Origin: CAVVEC01 sp963747105
GTDB lineage: Bacteria; Acidobacteriota; Terriglobia; Terriglobales; Acidobacteriaceae
Direction of reading: 5' to 3'
DNA: 64,000 nt
Assembly (NCBI GenBank): GCA_963747105.1
Contig: CAVVEC010000009.1
Coordinates: forward strand, 1-64,000
Position 1 is the first letter of the stretch; the number at the start of each line of letters is the position of its first letter. Under the pieces are notes generated by a model. The model had not been told where the DNA came from, searched no databases, and saw only the letters and a program-made list of their open reading frames with translations. A program made the translations under genes and the position numbers. Positions 1-7,792 of the stretch are shown here, one piece after another.

Positions 1-18
1 ACTTTCTTCGACTCGTCT

Positions 19-522
19 CTATTCCTTGGGCGGGTAGCTGCGGAAGATCTTCTGAACAACTTCGTGGATCTTCTTGTCGTGTTTTTCAGGGCTGGCGTTC
101 GCGTCGACCTTGCCGCTCGCCATGCCGCGCCACACCATCGCACCGGTACCCGAGTCTACGAGATTAACCACAAGCATGCCCATAAGAACATCATGGGAAC
201 CGCTCCTCCAACGCAGGTTCCGCAAACCGTCCCTGAAACCCATGCCGCGAATGTCGCGGTCGAAGACAACGCCATAGGAGACCAGTACATCTGGATTCTC
301 TCCGGGGCTGACCTTCGTCAGTCCTTTGGCCGACAGTTGCCCGTCGATGGAGCTGACGATGCTCTGGTTCAGGGGTTCGTCCGCCACACGATGGCCGCTC
401 GCCCAGGCATATGTTTTGAAGTGCGCGAAGTCTGCCTTGCTGTAATCATTGCTGATTTCCTGCGCCGCGGCACCCGTGCCCAGCAGGATGAGAGCTGTTA
501 CTGCGATGAATGCGATTCGCAT
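19..522 (-). CDS. DUF4136 family exported protein
   Basis: A 167-residue protein of the DUF4136 family, small envelope proteins whose biochemical role is unknown. Residues 1-20 form a signal peptide ending in an AAAQ stretch. The mature part shows the family pattern of DYSKADFAHFKTYAW near the start, a PDVLVSYG strand near residue 80 and a MVWRG motif near 130. There is no lipobox cysteine, so a soluble periplasmic form is more likely than a lipoprotein. The ATG at 522 follows an AGGAGAG ribosome site. It has no co-oriented neighbour inside the window. Family assignment is fairly sure; function is not known. Confidence 0.8.
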   Translation of the reverse strand: MRIAFIAVTALILLGTGAAAQEISNDYSKADFAHFKTYAWASGHRVADEPLNQSIVSSIDGQLSAKGLTKVSPGENPDVLVSYGVVFDRDIRGMGFRDGLRNLRWRSGSHDVLMGMLVVNLVDSGTGAMVWRGMASGKVDANASPEKHDKKIHEVVQKIFRSYPPKE

Positions 523-1047
523 TGCGGTTCTACTCTCCTTTGTGCGGACAAGCGTTCCTCTCCGACCTCTTCATAGGCATTTCACCTTCCAAACAGAATC
601 GTTGCTCCTTCGTTCACCTGATTGTTGAGTTGTTGATTTTGCGGACCTGGGCGGTAAGATTCCCCATTTTCGTTTGCCTTTTTGTCGCATCGGTAGCGCC
701 CCATCTTGGCGGGTGACCTTATCAGGGCGGGCGGCTGCACCTTCTGAGTTCCTGATGCGCCAGACTGCGCCCGAATTTGGGCACGCATGCCCATTCCTTG
801 CCCATGTGTACACCCGATAGAAATCTGGCTTGCTCGCAACCAGCTTCGTTAGCGGCTTTTGTTGGCGATTGACGGTGGCATCGAGATTGCTTGCCCCATG
901 CTGAGCGAGGGGGCAGCACGAGACGCATGAACGGACTCCGCAGCCAACCAGTTCGGAGCGTCACAAAGCGCACAAAACCCGCGCAGCATACCTCCGTCAT
1001 TCTGCCCCCGTTTCTGCCCCTCGCCGGATCTCGGGGAGACTTCGAAC
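523..1047. other. intergenic stretch, nothing recognised
   Basis: No open frame in this stretch has family-like composition, a ribosome site or recognisable motifs on either strand. Short frames here overlap each other on both strands and look random. The segment lies on the accessory side of the tmRNA junction. Confidence 0.5.
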
Positions 1048-1251
1048 ATGATCACCATTGACGCACCACCGGGCGAATTGAACGTACGCATCCTCTCGTC
1101 AATTCTCAACCTGGTCTGTCCACAATGCGGCGGAAGAATGTCGGAATACCAATGTGAAGGAAGATGCGGCAGAAACTGGCTTCCAGAATGGGAGTGGGCA
1201 AATCGGCGGCGAAAAGCTCTATGTGCCGGCAAGCGTCATCCCATTAGGTAG
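1048..1251 (+). CDS. possible small zinc-ribbon protein
   Basis: A 67-residue frame with a CPQCGG knuckle at residues 24-29 followed by C-x3-C (CEGRC) about ten residues later, which could bind one zinc ion. The N-terminal part before the knuckle is short and hydrophobic in places, and the C-terminal tail is basic. The upstream ribosome site is weak. I recognise no family. It could be a chance frame, but the cysteine spacing and the conserved-looking WLPEWEW segment make a real small protein plausible. Confidence 0.35.
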   Translation: MITIDAPPGELNVRILSSILNLVCPQCGGRMSEYQCEGRCGRNWLPEWEWANRRRKALCAGKRHPIR

Positions 1252-1714
1252 CGGGACTTGACGGGCGCCTTCAGAGTTCTTCCATTTGGCACCCAAGCCG
1301 ATCCGCAAGGAAGCGGGCACGGTCGGCATTCCATCTATCGTAGTGAAAGCGGCAAACCCACTGCGGATTAAATCTGTCAATGGTGTGTTTGCCCTGACGT
1401 TTACTGCCGTCCGGCATCATTCTGTAACAAACGACGTCCGCCGACACCGTTTGATATCAATCAGTTACATCTCGTTGCTCCCTGTTACGGCAGCACGAAG
1501 GAAACCGGCAGAGTAGCGACGGGCTCCAGGTGCGCAATGCTTCCAGAACGTCCGTCTGGAGCGGCTTTTGGATGCACGCGATCTAAATATTTGTTAGGTC
1601 TCCCAGAAACTTCCCGAAACCGGCCGGGTTCCAAGCTCATAACCACTCGTCGCTTTACACAAATGCAGGGCGAAATTCCTGGTGTTACCGAACTCTTGGG
1701 CGGGGGTTGGAGCA
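1252..1714. other. intergenic stretch upstream of the LysR gene
   Basis: I see no supported gene here. A frame of about 76 codons starting near 1286 has no ribosome site or recognisable motif. The 3' half presumably contains the promoter of the LysR gene, but no clear -35/-10 pair stands out. Confidence 0.4.
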
Positions 1715-2707
1715 GTGTTTCCCAACGTCGAAGTACGCCACTTGCACGCCGTCATTGCCTTGGGCGAAGAGTTGCACTTTACCAAGGCTGCCCTCAGATT
1801 GAACCTTACCCAATCTGCGCTCAGCAGACAGATCACTGAGATCGAAAAGCAGCTCAGATTTCGTTTATTCACTCGTGACAATCGACGGGTTGTCCGTGTT
1901 GAGCTCACCGATGCTGGGCAAGTCTTTGTCGCAGAGGCACGATCTTCGCTCTTACATATAGAGCGGGCTTTTCATCTCGCTCGTACCGCCCATGATGGAG
2001 CAGACAGCGTTCTGACGATTGGGCACTCGCACGAGGCAGACCAAGCCTGGGTTTCGGACCTTCTTGCGGTTCGTCTCCCCCTGTACCCCAACCTCGCCAT
2101 TCGACTAATCAGTCAGTTCTCAATCGAGTTGGTCCGGAGTGTTCTAGCAGGTGAACTAAACCTGGCCCTTGTGACGGCGCCGCCAAAGGACTCTCAGATC
2201 GAGGCTTCACCATTCGTTCTGACGCCGCTCTATGCGGTTCTTCCGGAAGGCCACGCGGCCGCTGAAAAGGAACAACTCGTGCTCCAAGACTTGGCAAAAG
2301 ATGAATGGATTCTGTTCACGCGCCGAGTTCACCCCATCGTTCACGACGCAATCATGGACGCGGCTCGACGTGAGGGAATCACTCCGAATCGCGGGCACGA
2401 CATCATTGCGCCGCAAGAAGCGGTTCACCTAGTATCTGAGCACGTCGGGGTGGCCATTCTCACGAAACCTACGGCCCTTGGGTTTCGCGCCGAAGGTGTA
2501 GTTGTAAGGCCGCTTTCTGATGCCTCATTGTGTTTCCAAACGTGTGTGATTATGAGAAAAGACGACGATTCTCGATTGACGAACGAATTCGTTAGGTCCT
2601 TCCTCCGCAGATATGCAGATCAGCGGCGTCCACCAAAGCCAATCGGATCGCCCGCGTCCGCCCGAGTAGTCGCCATGAAAAAGGCAAATCCGCCGACTCG
2701 CGGTTGA
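1715..2707 (+). CDS. LysR-family transcriptional regulator
   Basis: A LysR-type regulator. The first 60 residues are a winged helix-turn-helix (LHAVIALGEELHFTKAA, then LTQSALSRQITEIEKQL), followed by a linker helix and a periplasmic-binding-like effector domain from about residue 95. The GTG at 1715 places the HTH close to the N terminus as in the family; a longer in-frame GTG exists at 1682, and neither has a strong ribosome site. No adjacent divergent target gene is visible, so the effector is unknown. It lies in the accessory segment between the window start and the tmRNA-linked integrase, so it may be cargo of that element. Confidence 0.85.
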   Translation: MFPNVEVRHLHAVIALGEELHFTKAALRLNLTQSALSRQITEIEKQLRFRLFTRDNRRVVRVELTDAGQVFVAEARSSLLHIERAFHLARTAHDGADSVLTIGHSHEADQAWVSDLLAVRLPLYPNLAIRLISQFSIELVRSVLAGELNLALVTAPPKDSQIEASPFVLTPLYAVLPEGHAAAEKEQLVLQDLAKDEWILFTRRVHPIVHDAIMDAARREGITPNRGHDIIAPQEAVHLVSEHVGVAILTKPTALGFRAEGVVVRPLSDASLCFQTCVIMRKDDDSRLTNEFVRSFLRRYADQRRPPKPIGSPASARVVAMKKANPPTRG

Positions 2708-2901
2708 CCACGACAATCCGAGTTCAGCCCGCCGAGACGACCTCGATTAGACATCCAGCGATTGTTGTGATTTCAGTTAGGGATTACTCGCGACATGGAG
2801 GGAAGAAGTCTGCATTGGGGGTCTCAATCGCGACCCGAAGGGCCCCCACAAAGCGGCTCTGCGAGTGGTTGTTTTCAGCCATCTATTCCCGTTGAGAATG
2901 G

Positions 2902-3273
2902 ATGTCGGCTGAGAATTCATTGGACAATCAAAGCGGTCGGAATCAAGTTGGTAAACAACGCAGCAATGGTTGGAGTCATGCCATGTCTGAATTTGCTCGA
3001 AAACCAGCCGAGTCCTCCCACGCCCTCCACACGGTTTCCGGCCCTTCGGCTGGGCCGGCGATTGAACTAGCTCGCGAGAAGCACTACTCGATCATCGAGA
3101 TCGCCGAACTTTGGGCACTCAGCGAGAAGACCGTTCGTAAAATATTTGAAAGGGAACCAGGGGTGATTCACTGGAGCACAGAAGAAAAGTTGCACAAGCG
3201 TGGATACCGGACGCTCCGAGTGCCGGAGACGGTCCTTCACCGCGTTCATCGAAAGCTACGCAGAGCAAGCTAG
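2902..3273 (+). CDS. excisionase-like HTH DNA-binding protein
   Basis: A 123-residue protein whose C-terminal 70 residues contain a MerR/excisionase-like helix-turn-helix (YSIIEIAELWALSEKTVRKIF) followed by a basic wing ending in RVHRKLRRAS. An internal ATG at 2983 (MSEFARKP) would give a shorter form with the same domain. It converges on the integrase gene that ends 38 bp away, so a role as the element's recombination directionality factor is a reasonable inference from position. It could instead be a general small DNA-binding protein. Confidence 0.6.
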   Translation: MSAENSLDNQSGRNQVGKQRSNGWSHAMSEFARKPAESSHALHTVSGPSAGPAIELAREKHYSIIEIAELWALSEKTVRKIFEREPGVIHWSTEEKLHKRGYRTLRVPETVLHRVHRKLRRAS

Positions 3274-3310
3274 AGATCAACTACTCAGCAGAAGACGGGA
3301 GCAGTCCCCG

Positions 3311-4525
3311 TCAGGCACTTTTCGCGCGCTTCGGCGATTTGCGTTTTCCCGTTTGGTTGCCCGCATCAAGTACAGTCCAAGACTTTCGGACGTTGACCGC
3401 AAGCTGCTCCTGCCGCGCCTTGACCCATGGCGCGTAGTGCTTCTCTGTGATCTTCACGCTCTTATGACCAAGCAACATTGCGACCTGTTCCAGCGGAACT
3501 CCGGCAAGCAGCATCTCGACCGCGAATGTGTCCCGAAACATATGCGGATGGCAACGCTTGGGTGATCCGTCGTCGCTGCGCAAGTCTGCGATTTTGAAGA
3601 GGCGTCGGAAACTCCGCTGCCAATTGCCGACCACCGACTTCGGTGAGCCGTTGCCAGACCAGAAGAAATATCGCGGATTGGGACTGGGGCCTGGCGGAAT
3701 ATTTCTCAATTCCTCTGCCACATCCGGAGGCAGTGGAACGTAAACAGGGCTGCCGGTTTTTGCGCGATATAGGAACAACTCGCCATTTTCGTTCAGACGG
3801 CGCCTCTCCAAAGTCACGGCATCCCTAATTGCAAGTCCACTCCAGCGCATGAGCAACGTCAGAATCCGCAGCCGTGTTGCTTGGTTCCGGCATTCCACCC
3901 AACCTTTGGGCTGATAGATGTAAGTTGCGTCCATGATCTTGGCGAACTCGGGCGCAGGGAAGTAATCCGTCGGAGGACCGTCTGCTCTGATTCGACCCAG
4001 CAGAACAGCAGGATTGGCCTTAATCCAGCCGAGTCGCAGGCCGTAATAAAAGAAGCCGATCAACCGCTCCTGTTTCTTTTTCTTCGCGAGGGGGCCATCG
4101 GTCCAAGTGTCACGAAAGCCTTCCAGGTCGGCAGTCGTGATCTCAGTGATGTGTACGAATCCGTAGGACGTGGCCCACGCGAGGAACTGCTTCTCGAAGA
4201 TCGTGGTCAGCTTATCGAGAGTCGAGTCAGCCAGATTCTCGTTGCGCTTGCTGTTCAGAAAACGTGACACGGCCTCTTTGACCGTTACGAGAGCAGGCTT
4301 CGGACGGGAGGCCTCTTCAAGTCCTTGCTGCTTCGCCTCATATTCCTCTTCGAGCTTGCGTTTGAAATCCTCAGCCTTTTCCCAACTGCGGGTCTTGGCG
4401 CTACGACGGATGAAGGGACCATCCGATCCGAGAATGCCGTTGATCCACTTGGGGCAACGGCAGCGCTTGTAGTTAATGTCGTCGGAAGGGCAGGGCGAAT
4501 AGTGGCGGGAGTAAACCGAGAGCAT
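3311..4525 (-). CDS. tyrosine recombinase (phage-type integrase)
   Basis: A 404-residue tyrosine recombinase. It has an N-terminal cysteine-rich region (residues 12-26), a SAM-like core-binding domain (about 78-180) and a catalytic domain with lysine near 257 (AKTG), the HxxR pair H328/R331, H354 in LLGHKS and the nucleophile Y364 in KHYAPW. The first catalytic arginine, normally in an SGLR context, reads alanine (SGLAIRDAV), with an arginine two residues later. The gene starts 90 bp beyond the 3' end of ssrA and reads away from it, the usual arrangement for an integrative element inserted in tmRNA. The far end of the element is not in the window. Confidence 0.9.
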   Translation of the reverse strand: MLSVYSRHYSPCPSDDINYKRCRCPKWINGILGSDGPFIRRSAKTRSWEKAEDFKRKLEEEYEAKQQGLEEASRPKPALVTVKEAVSRFLNSKRNENLADSTLDKLTTIFEKQFLAWATSYGFVHITEITTADLEGFRDTWTDGPLAKKKKQERLIGFFYYGLRLGWIKANPAVLLGRIRADGPPTDYFPAPEFAKIMDATYIYQPKGWVECRNQATRLRILTLLMRWSGLAIRDAVTLERRRLNENGELFLYRAKTGSPVYVPLPPDVAEELRNIPPGPSPNPRYFFWSGNGSPKSVVGNWQRSFRRLFKIADLRSDDGSPKRCHPHMFRDTFAVEMLLAGVPLEQVAMLLGHKSVKITEKHYAPWVKARQEQLAVNVRKSWTVLDAGNQTGKRKSPKRAKSA

Positions 4526-4549
4526 GGAATCAGCACCTTTGCCGAATCC

Positions 4550-4568
4550 ATTGTACGTTTATTGTACG
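4550..4568. repeat. direct ATTGTACG repeats upstream of the integrase
   Basis: Two copies of ATTGTACG start 11 bp apart in an AT-rich patch between the integrase start and the tmRNA 3' end. By position they could be arm-type integrase sites or part of the int promoter; no function is shown. Confidence 0.4.
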
Positions 4569-4615
4569 ATTTTTTCTATCATTTTTGTAACTTGTTTATT
4601 ATCAGTAGTTTATAG

Positions 4616-4986
4616 TGGTGGAGGCGGCGGGAGTCGAACCCGCGTCCGAAAATGTTACTGGTCAAGAGACTACATGCTTATTCGCGTTCATGCCCCAGGC
4701 ATTACCCTGGGACGTTCGCGGCCCGCGCTCAGAACGGACAAGAAACGCGTATCCGCTAGCCTGATGATCTTATCCTCCCTACCCAGACGTAGCAGGGAAG
4801 AGCAGCCCGCTGTGTGACGTTCGCTCGCCGCCCACGGGCGAAGCGGTGGAGAGACGGCTGCCTAATTAATTAGGCTGCGTATGCCATTTTTTGATTGGCA
4901 ATTATCATTTTGCCCACGATTACGGGTGTGTGCACCCCGGCATGCCTCTTGGCCGCAAGCATCTCCGTCGAAGCCGTGACGCCCCC
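4616..4986 (-). ncRNA. ssrA: transfer-messenger RNA (tmRNA)
   Basis: A 371-nt tmRNA. The 5' end GGGGGCGUCACGG pairs with the 3' CGCCUCC before an encoded CCA, forming the acceptor stem. The 3' region has the tRNA-like T arm (GGGUUCGACUCCC), and the 5' region has the conserved GGCUUCGACGGAGAUGCUUGCGG. The tag frame lies at 4870-4899 and reads ANQKMAYAA followed by UAA, close to acidobacterial tags ending in AYAA or ALAA. It rescues stalled ribosomes. The 3' end is the junction with the integrase-bearing segment. Confidence 0.97.
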
Positions 4987-5019
4987 ACTGTGGGATGGAC
5001 CAATCAAAGATCTACTTCC

Positions 5020-5048
5020 AATCTAGGTCGCGCCAGAAGGGAAGTCAA
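5020..5048 (-). promoter_or_regulatory. predicted ssrA promoter
   Basis: On the minus strand TTGACT (5043-5048) and TAGATT (5020-5025) are separated by 17 bp, close to sigma-70 consensus. The start site would lie about 30 bp before the mature tmRNA 5' end, leaving a short leader for processing. Confidence 0.65.
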
Positions 5049-5165
5049 ACATTTTATTAGATGACAGAAGTCCGGCGGGGGAATCATGGTCGATTCCAGC
5101 GTCATAGATTCGCCTGTTAGAAGCGGATGCCGCCGCTTCAGTTCCGAAGGAGCGGTATAGCTTAG

Positions 5166-5185
5166 CCCGGCACTTGAGTGCCGGG
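5166..5185. repeat. intergenic hairpin with TTGA loop
   Basis: CCCGGCACTTGAGTGCCGGG is a perfect inverted repeat with a TT-A type loop. Similar hairpins with other stems occur at 19802-19822 and 28294-28313. There is no T-run, so it is not a simple terminator. Confidence 0.7.
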
Positions 5186-5240
5186 TAGGAAGAGTGGAAT
5201 AAGATCACGCCCCGCAGGGCGCTTATACTCCTCAGCGAGC

Positions 5241-5657
5241 TCAGAAGCGGAACGGGTCTACCACTCGCACGCCATCGATCTCCCGCGCGTCCTGAAAATC
5301 CTCAGAAAAGAGCACGCTGCATCCCGCCTGCTGCGCGGCTCGCAGGACGAGCGCATCCCAGAAGGAAAAGCCGTGCAAGCCGGTGAAGGTCAATGGCGGC
5401 CAGGATATCGCGGAACTCGCGGTGCGGCAACATCGAACTCGGCCAGCAGTTCGACTTTGCGGCGGGCCGTGCGCGGATCAACGTCCAACTTCCGCGTCAC
5501 GGTGACAAAATACTCCTGCAGCACCTGCAGCGATACCACGCCGGTCCCGCGCGCCGGTGTTCGGCCACCAATCCACGGCCCGTCGTTGCTTGGCCGGCGC
5601 TGCCTTGTCGTCCGCATACACAAGCACATTCGTATCGAAGAAGCTACGAGCGCTCAT
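5241..5657 (-). pseudogene. vapC: PIN-domain toxin VapC, frameshifted
   Basis: A PIN-domain ribonuclease toxin in three reading frames. The first strand with a catalytic aspartate (SFFDTNVLVYAD) begins at the ATG at 5657, the middle GVVSLQVLQEYFVTVTRK helix is in a second frame, and the C-terminal FSFWDALVLRAAQQAG and VLFSEDFQ with the other acidic residues is in a third. Breaks fall near 5570, 5410 and 5385. Its ATG lies inside the last codons of the upstream antitoxin. Similar indels occur in essential genes of this window, so these may be sequence errors rather than decay. Family identity is secure. Confidence 0.75.
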
Positions 5658-5867
5658 GAATCTCGTCTCGATTGAAACGCCAGCCGCGCGAGTGGCCTTG
5701 CCCGGAGAGCTTGCCTGAACTCCTCGATGCTCTCTCTCCGGATCATCGCCGCCGGCTAGTTTTTGCAGGTAGTCGCGGATCAGTTGATTCAGGCTCTTCC
5801 CCATGGCCTCAGCCTTTTTTCGCGCACGGGCCACCGTCTGCTCATCGATGGATAGGGTGACATTCAT
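5644..5867 (-). CDS. vapB: VapB-type ribbon-helix-helix antitoxin, frameshifted
   Basis: The N terminus MNVTLSIDEQTVARARKKAE followed by a GKSLNQLIRDYLQKLAGG helix is a ribbon-helix-helix DNA-binding domain, typical of VapB antitoxins. The C-terminal toxin-binding tail (SGQGHSRGW, then FNRDEIHERS) is found in another frame, implying one or two indels near 5730. With that correction the stop at 5644-5646 overlaps the toxin ATG at 5657, the usual coupling. It neutralises the downstream PIN toxin and probably autoregulates. The start at 5867 is chosen because the RHH strand begins there. Confidence 0.7.
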
Positions 5868-5873
5868 AGACAC

Positions 5874-5902
5874 AGTATACGTGCGCACATAATAAGTGTA
5901 AA
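5874..5902 (-). promoter_or_regulatory. predicted vapBC promoter
   Basis: TTTACA (5897-5902) and TATACT (5874-5879) are separated by exactly 17 bp on the minus strand. The -10 ends only six bases before the vapB ATG, so the transcript would be nearly or fully leaderless. Confidence 0.6.
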
Positions 5903-5960
5903 CACATTAATAGTATCTCTTCCATTCTATTCCTTTCCATGCTATTCTCTCTTTGAAGAG

Positions 5961-6367
5961 ATGTCTATGAAGAATGCCGACAAGATTCGATTGCATGGAA
6001 GAGAGAAATACGTGCAGCCCGCGCGTGCCCGGAAACAGACCAGGTTTTCGATCAGAGCTGGCGATGTTGTTCGGGACCTCAAACTCATCGACCAGATTCC
6101 TGCAGTTTGCAGCGCCCTGAAGACTCGAGAATTCCTTCAGGAAACAACCTGCGACTAGTCGCCAAGTCCGGCCCTCCTTCCGGCAAGAGCACAACGGTCA
6201 TCTACACCTACGAGTTCCTCGAAGCCCAGCCTTCGCCGGATGGCCAGGAGGATGCTTGGTCCCGCCTCCGTGGCGCGTTGAAAGACGTCTTCGCCGAGTT
6301 GGGTGGCGGCGAAGCCTATCTGCGCAATGAACGGGACAATTTCTACCCGCCAAGGGAGAGCAAGTGA
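5961..6367 (+). CDS. putative antitoxin upstream of PIN toxin, frameshifted
   Basis: Two frames joined by one indel near 6140 give a protein of about 135 residues: an N-terminal basic segment (KIRLHGREKYVQPARARK), a helical region with VRDLKLIDQIPAVCSALK resembling a small DNA-binding fold, a GPPSGKSTTVIYTYEF strand, and an acidic C-terminal tail. It ends with a TGA that overlaps the start of a PIN-domain toxin, which argues for the antitoxin role. I do not recognise a named family. The start may be the ATG at 5961 or at 5967. Confidence 0.55.
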
Positions 6368-6787
6368 GCCGCATCTATTGGGACACGATGCTCTTCATTT
6401 ATTGGCTGGAGGATCATCCGCAGTTCGCCAAGCGCGTGAACGCGATTCGCTCTCGCATGGAGGAGCGCCATGACCAACTCCTCACAGGAGCCTTCACCTT
6501 CGGCGAGGTGCTTGCCGGGGTCTATCGCAGCGGGACGCCGTCTTGCCGATGAAACCAAACGCTTGCTGCAAAATGTAGTTTCCGAAGTGGTGCCGTTCAC
6601 GGTTGAGACTGCGGATCGCTACGGGCGGATTCGAGGGTCCTTGGGCCTGGCAGCGGCCGATGCCATTCATCTGGCGTCGGCCGCCCAGGCAGGCGCCGAT
6701 TTATTCTTGACCAACGACCAGCGACTCGTGGGGAAGTTTGTGCCGGGAATTCAGTTTATCGCTTCGTTGGATACGCAGCTGTTGTGA
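6364..6787 (+). CDS. PIN-domain toxin, frameshifted
   Basis: A PIN-domain protein starting with GTG at 6364 that overlaps the preceding stop (GTGA). The N-terminal YWDTMLFIYWLE carries the first catalytic aspartate and FGEVLAGVYR the conserved glutamate. After an indel near 6530 the second frame supplies ADAIHLASA and LTNDQRL with the last acidic residues, completing a domain of about 140 residues. It probably cleaves RNA and is held in check by the upstream gene. The sequence differs clearly from the vapC at 5241, so the two loci are not a recent duplication. Confidence 0.7.
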
Positions 6788-6812
6788 ACACCACAATGGC
6801 GCTGGAATTTCT

Positions 6813-6833
6813 TGGTGGAGGCGGCGGAAGTCG
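6813..6833 (-). other. fragment matching the tmRNA 3' end
   Basis: Twenty-one bases here match the 3' terminus of ssrA (4616-4636) with one mismatch and the same orientation, then diverge. It may be an old attachment-site scar or a tmRNA/tRNA 3' remnant; chance is possible. Confidence 0.35.
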
Positions 6834-6939
6834 GGTTATTCGGGGCATTGAAAGCAGGGGTTATTGATTTGTGACGACTCTTGATACCCGGAAGACGCAG
6901 GAAGACCGGTTTCTCCACACGCAATCCACACATGGAAAA

Positions 6940-7146
6940 TCACCCTGTATCATCACCAACAAATCCCTCGTCGCCCGCGATGAATCTCATATTCTTCTTA
7001 TTGCAATCCGTCCACTCGCCGCATTTAGGGCACTGCACTTTATTCCCGATCAGAGTAGACGTGAAAAACGACTCCGCGTCGCCAAATTGAATCGGCGAAT
7101 TGAAAACAGCCTTGCATTTCAAACAATGAATCCTACATGACGCCAT
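6940..7146 (-). CDS. small zinc-ribbon protein
   Basis: A 68-residue protein with two cysteine knuckles, CLKC at residues 8-11 and CPKC near 39-42, which together form a zinc ribbon. The ATG at 7146 is preceded by a good GGAGGT ribosome site, unusual in this neighbourhood and a strong sign of translation. It is the last gene of a run of four small genes on the minus strand, 13 bp after the stop of the previous one. The fold suggests nucleic-acid or protein binding; no function is known. Confidence 0.65.
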   Translation of the reverse strand: MASCRIHCLKCKAVFNSPIQFGDAESFFTSTLIGNKVQCPKCGEWTDCNKKNMRFIAGDEGFVGDDTG

Positions 7147-7159
7147 AGCCGACCTCCGC

Positions 7160-7282
7160 CTAATCGCTCATTGTGCTGACGATATTGATAAGGGCGAGAA
7201 AGCACAATAGTCCGGGAACCAAAAACAAAATCCAGAAGCCAACCTCCCAATTTAATGGCATCGTGTTCAGGGATATCTTCAC
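7160..7282 (-). CDS. membrane microprotein, 40 aa
   Basis: A 40-residue frame that begins with GTG at 7282, overlapping the upstream stop as GTGA. It contains one transmembrane helix (VGFWILFLVPGLLCFLALI) flanked by LNWE on one side and a polar STMSD end on the other. An internal ATG (MPLNWE) would give 33 residues with the same helix. It is the third gene of the small-gene chain. No family is recognised; the overlap architecture and helix are the evidence. Confidence 0.5.
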   Translation of the reverse strand: MKISLNTMPLNWEVGFWILFLVPGLLCFLALINIVSTMSD

Positions 7283-7428
7283 CTTAAAAAATTAGCAATC
7301 CAGCTGTATACCACGAGCTCAATTGCCAGGATCACGAACGCCATCGCGGTGAGCGCCGCCGCTCGCATGTAAGGGCCTGGGGATTTCTTATCATTTACTT
7401 CTTCGTGGGGCACAAGCTCAGGTTTCAC
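7279..7428 (-). CDS. membrane microprotein, 49 aa
   Basis: A 49-residue protein starting with GTG at 7428, which overlaps the TGA of the upstream microgene (GTGA). A charged N terminus (PHEEVNDKKS) is followed by one long hydrophobic helix (AAALTAMAFVILAIELVVY) and a short WIANFLR tail. Its own stop overlaps the next GTG in the same way, so translation is likely coupled through the whole chain. Function is unknown. Confidence 0.55.
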   Translation of the reverse strand: MKPELVPHEEVNDKKSPGPYMRAAALTAMAFVILAIELVVYSWIANFLR

Positions 7429-7556
7429 CGTCTCATTTTCACGATGCGCTTTGGTTTTGTCGGTTTCTTTGCCGCAAAATACAGCTGATACGCAGGTATC
7501 AGGCCCAACAGTGTTCCCACCGCCGCGATCAACGCAATCCAATCAGACCTCGTCAT
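7425..7556 (-). CDS. membrane microprotein, 43 aa
   Basis: A 43-residue protein from the ATG at 7556. It has one helix (WIALIAAVGTLLGLIPAYQL) followed by YFAAKK and a strongly basic tail (KPTKPKRIVKMRR), as expected for an N-out, C-in single-span protein. It heads a chain of four small genes joined by GTGA overlaps and reads away from bshC. The ribosome site is weak. No named family. Confidence 0.55.
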   Translation of the reverse strand: MTRSDWIALIAAVGTLLGLIPAYQLYFAAKKPTKPKRIVKMRR

Positions 7557-7792
7557 ATCTGCGGCTCATTCTAGCTGGAAATCAGCCTGTGGATGGCGGG
7601 TTTTGCGTCGGAGTTTCAATTTGAAATACCGTGCAATAGGTGAAACCTGGAACGGGCTGACAGATGAGGTTGAAGGGGGCTACTTTTGCATCCCGCTGCC
7701 GCATCCCGCATCTGATATGAACCAGTGCCTGTAGAATGAGGACGTTGACTTTACATGAACCGCATCGTCCAACGCTGTCAGGAGAACTGCCG

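Noticed and set aside
1286..1516. A 76-codon frame downstream of the possible zinc-ribbon gene
   Set aside because: No ribosome site, no motif and an overlapping random-looking composition.
5023..5208. A small minus-strand frame upstream of ssrA
   Set aside because: It overlaps the predicted ssrA promoter and a hairpin; no protein features.
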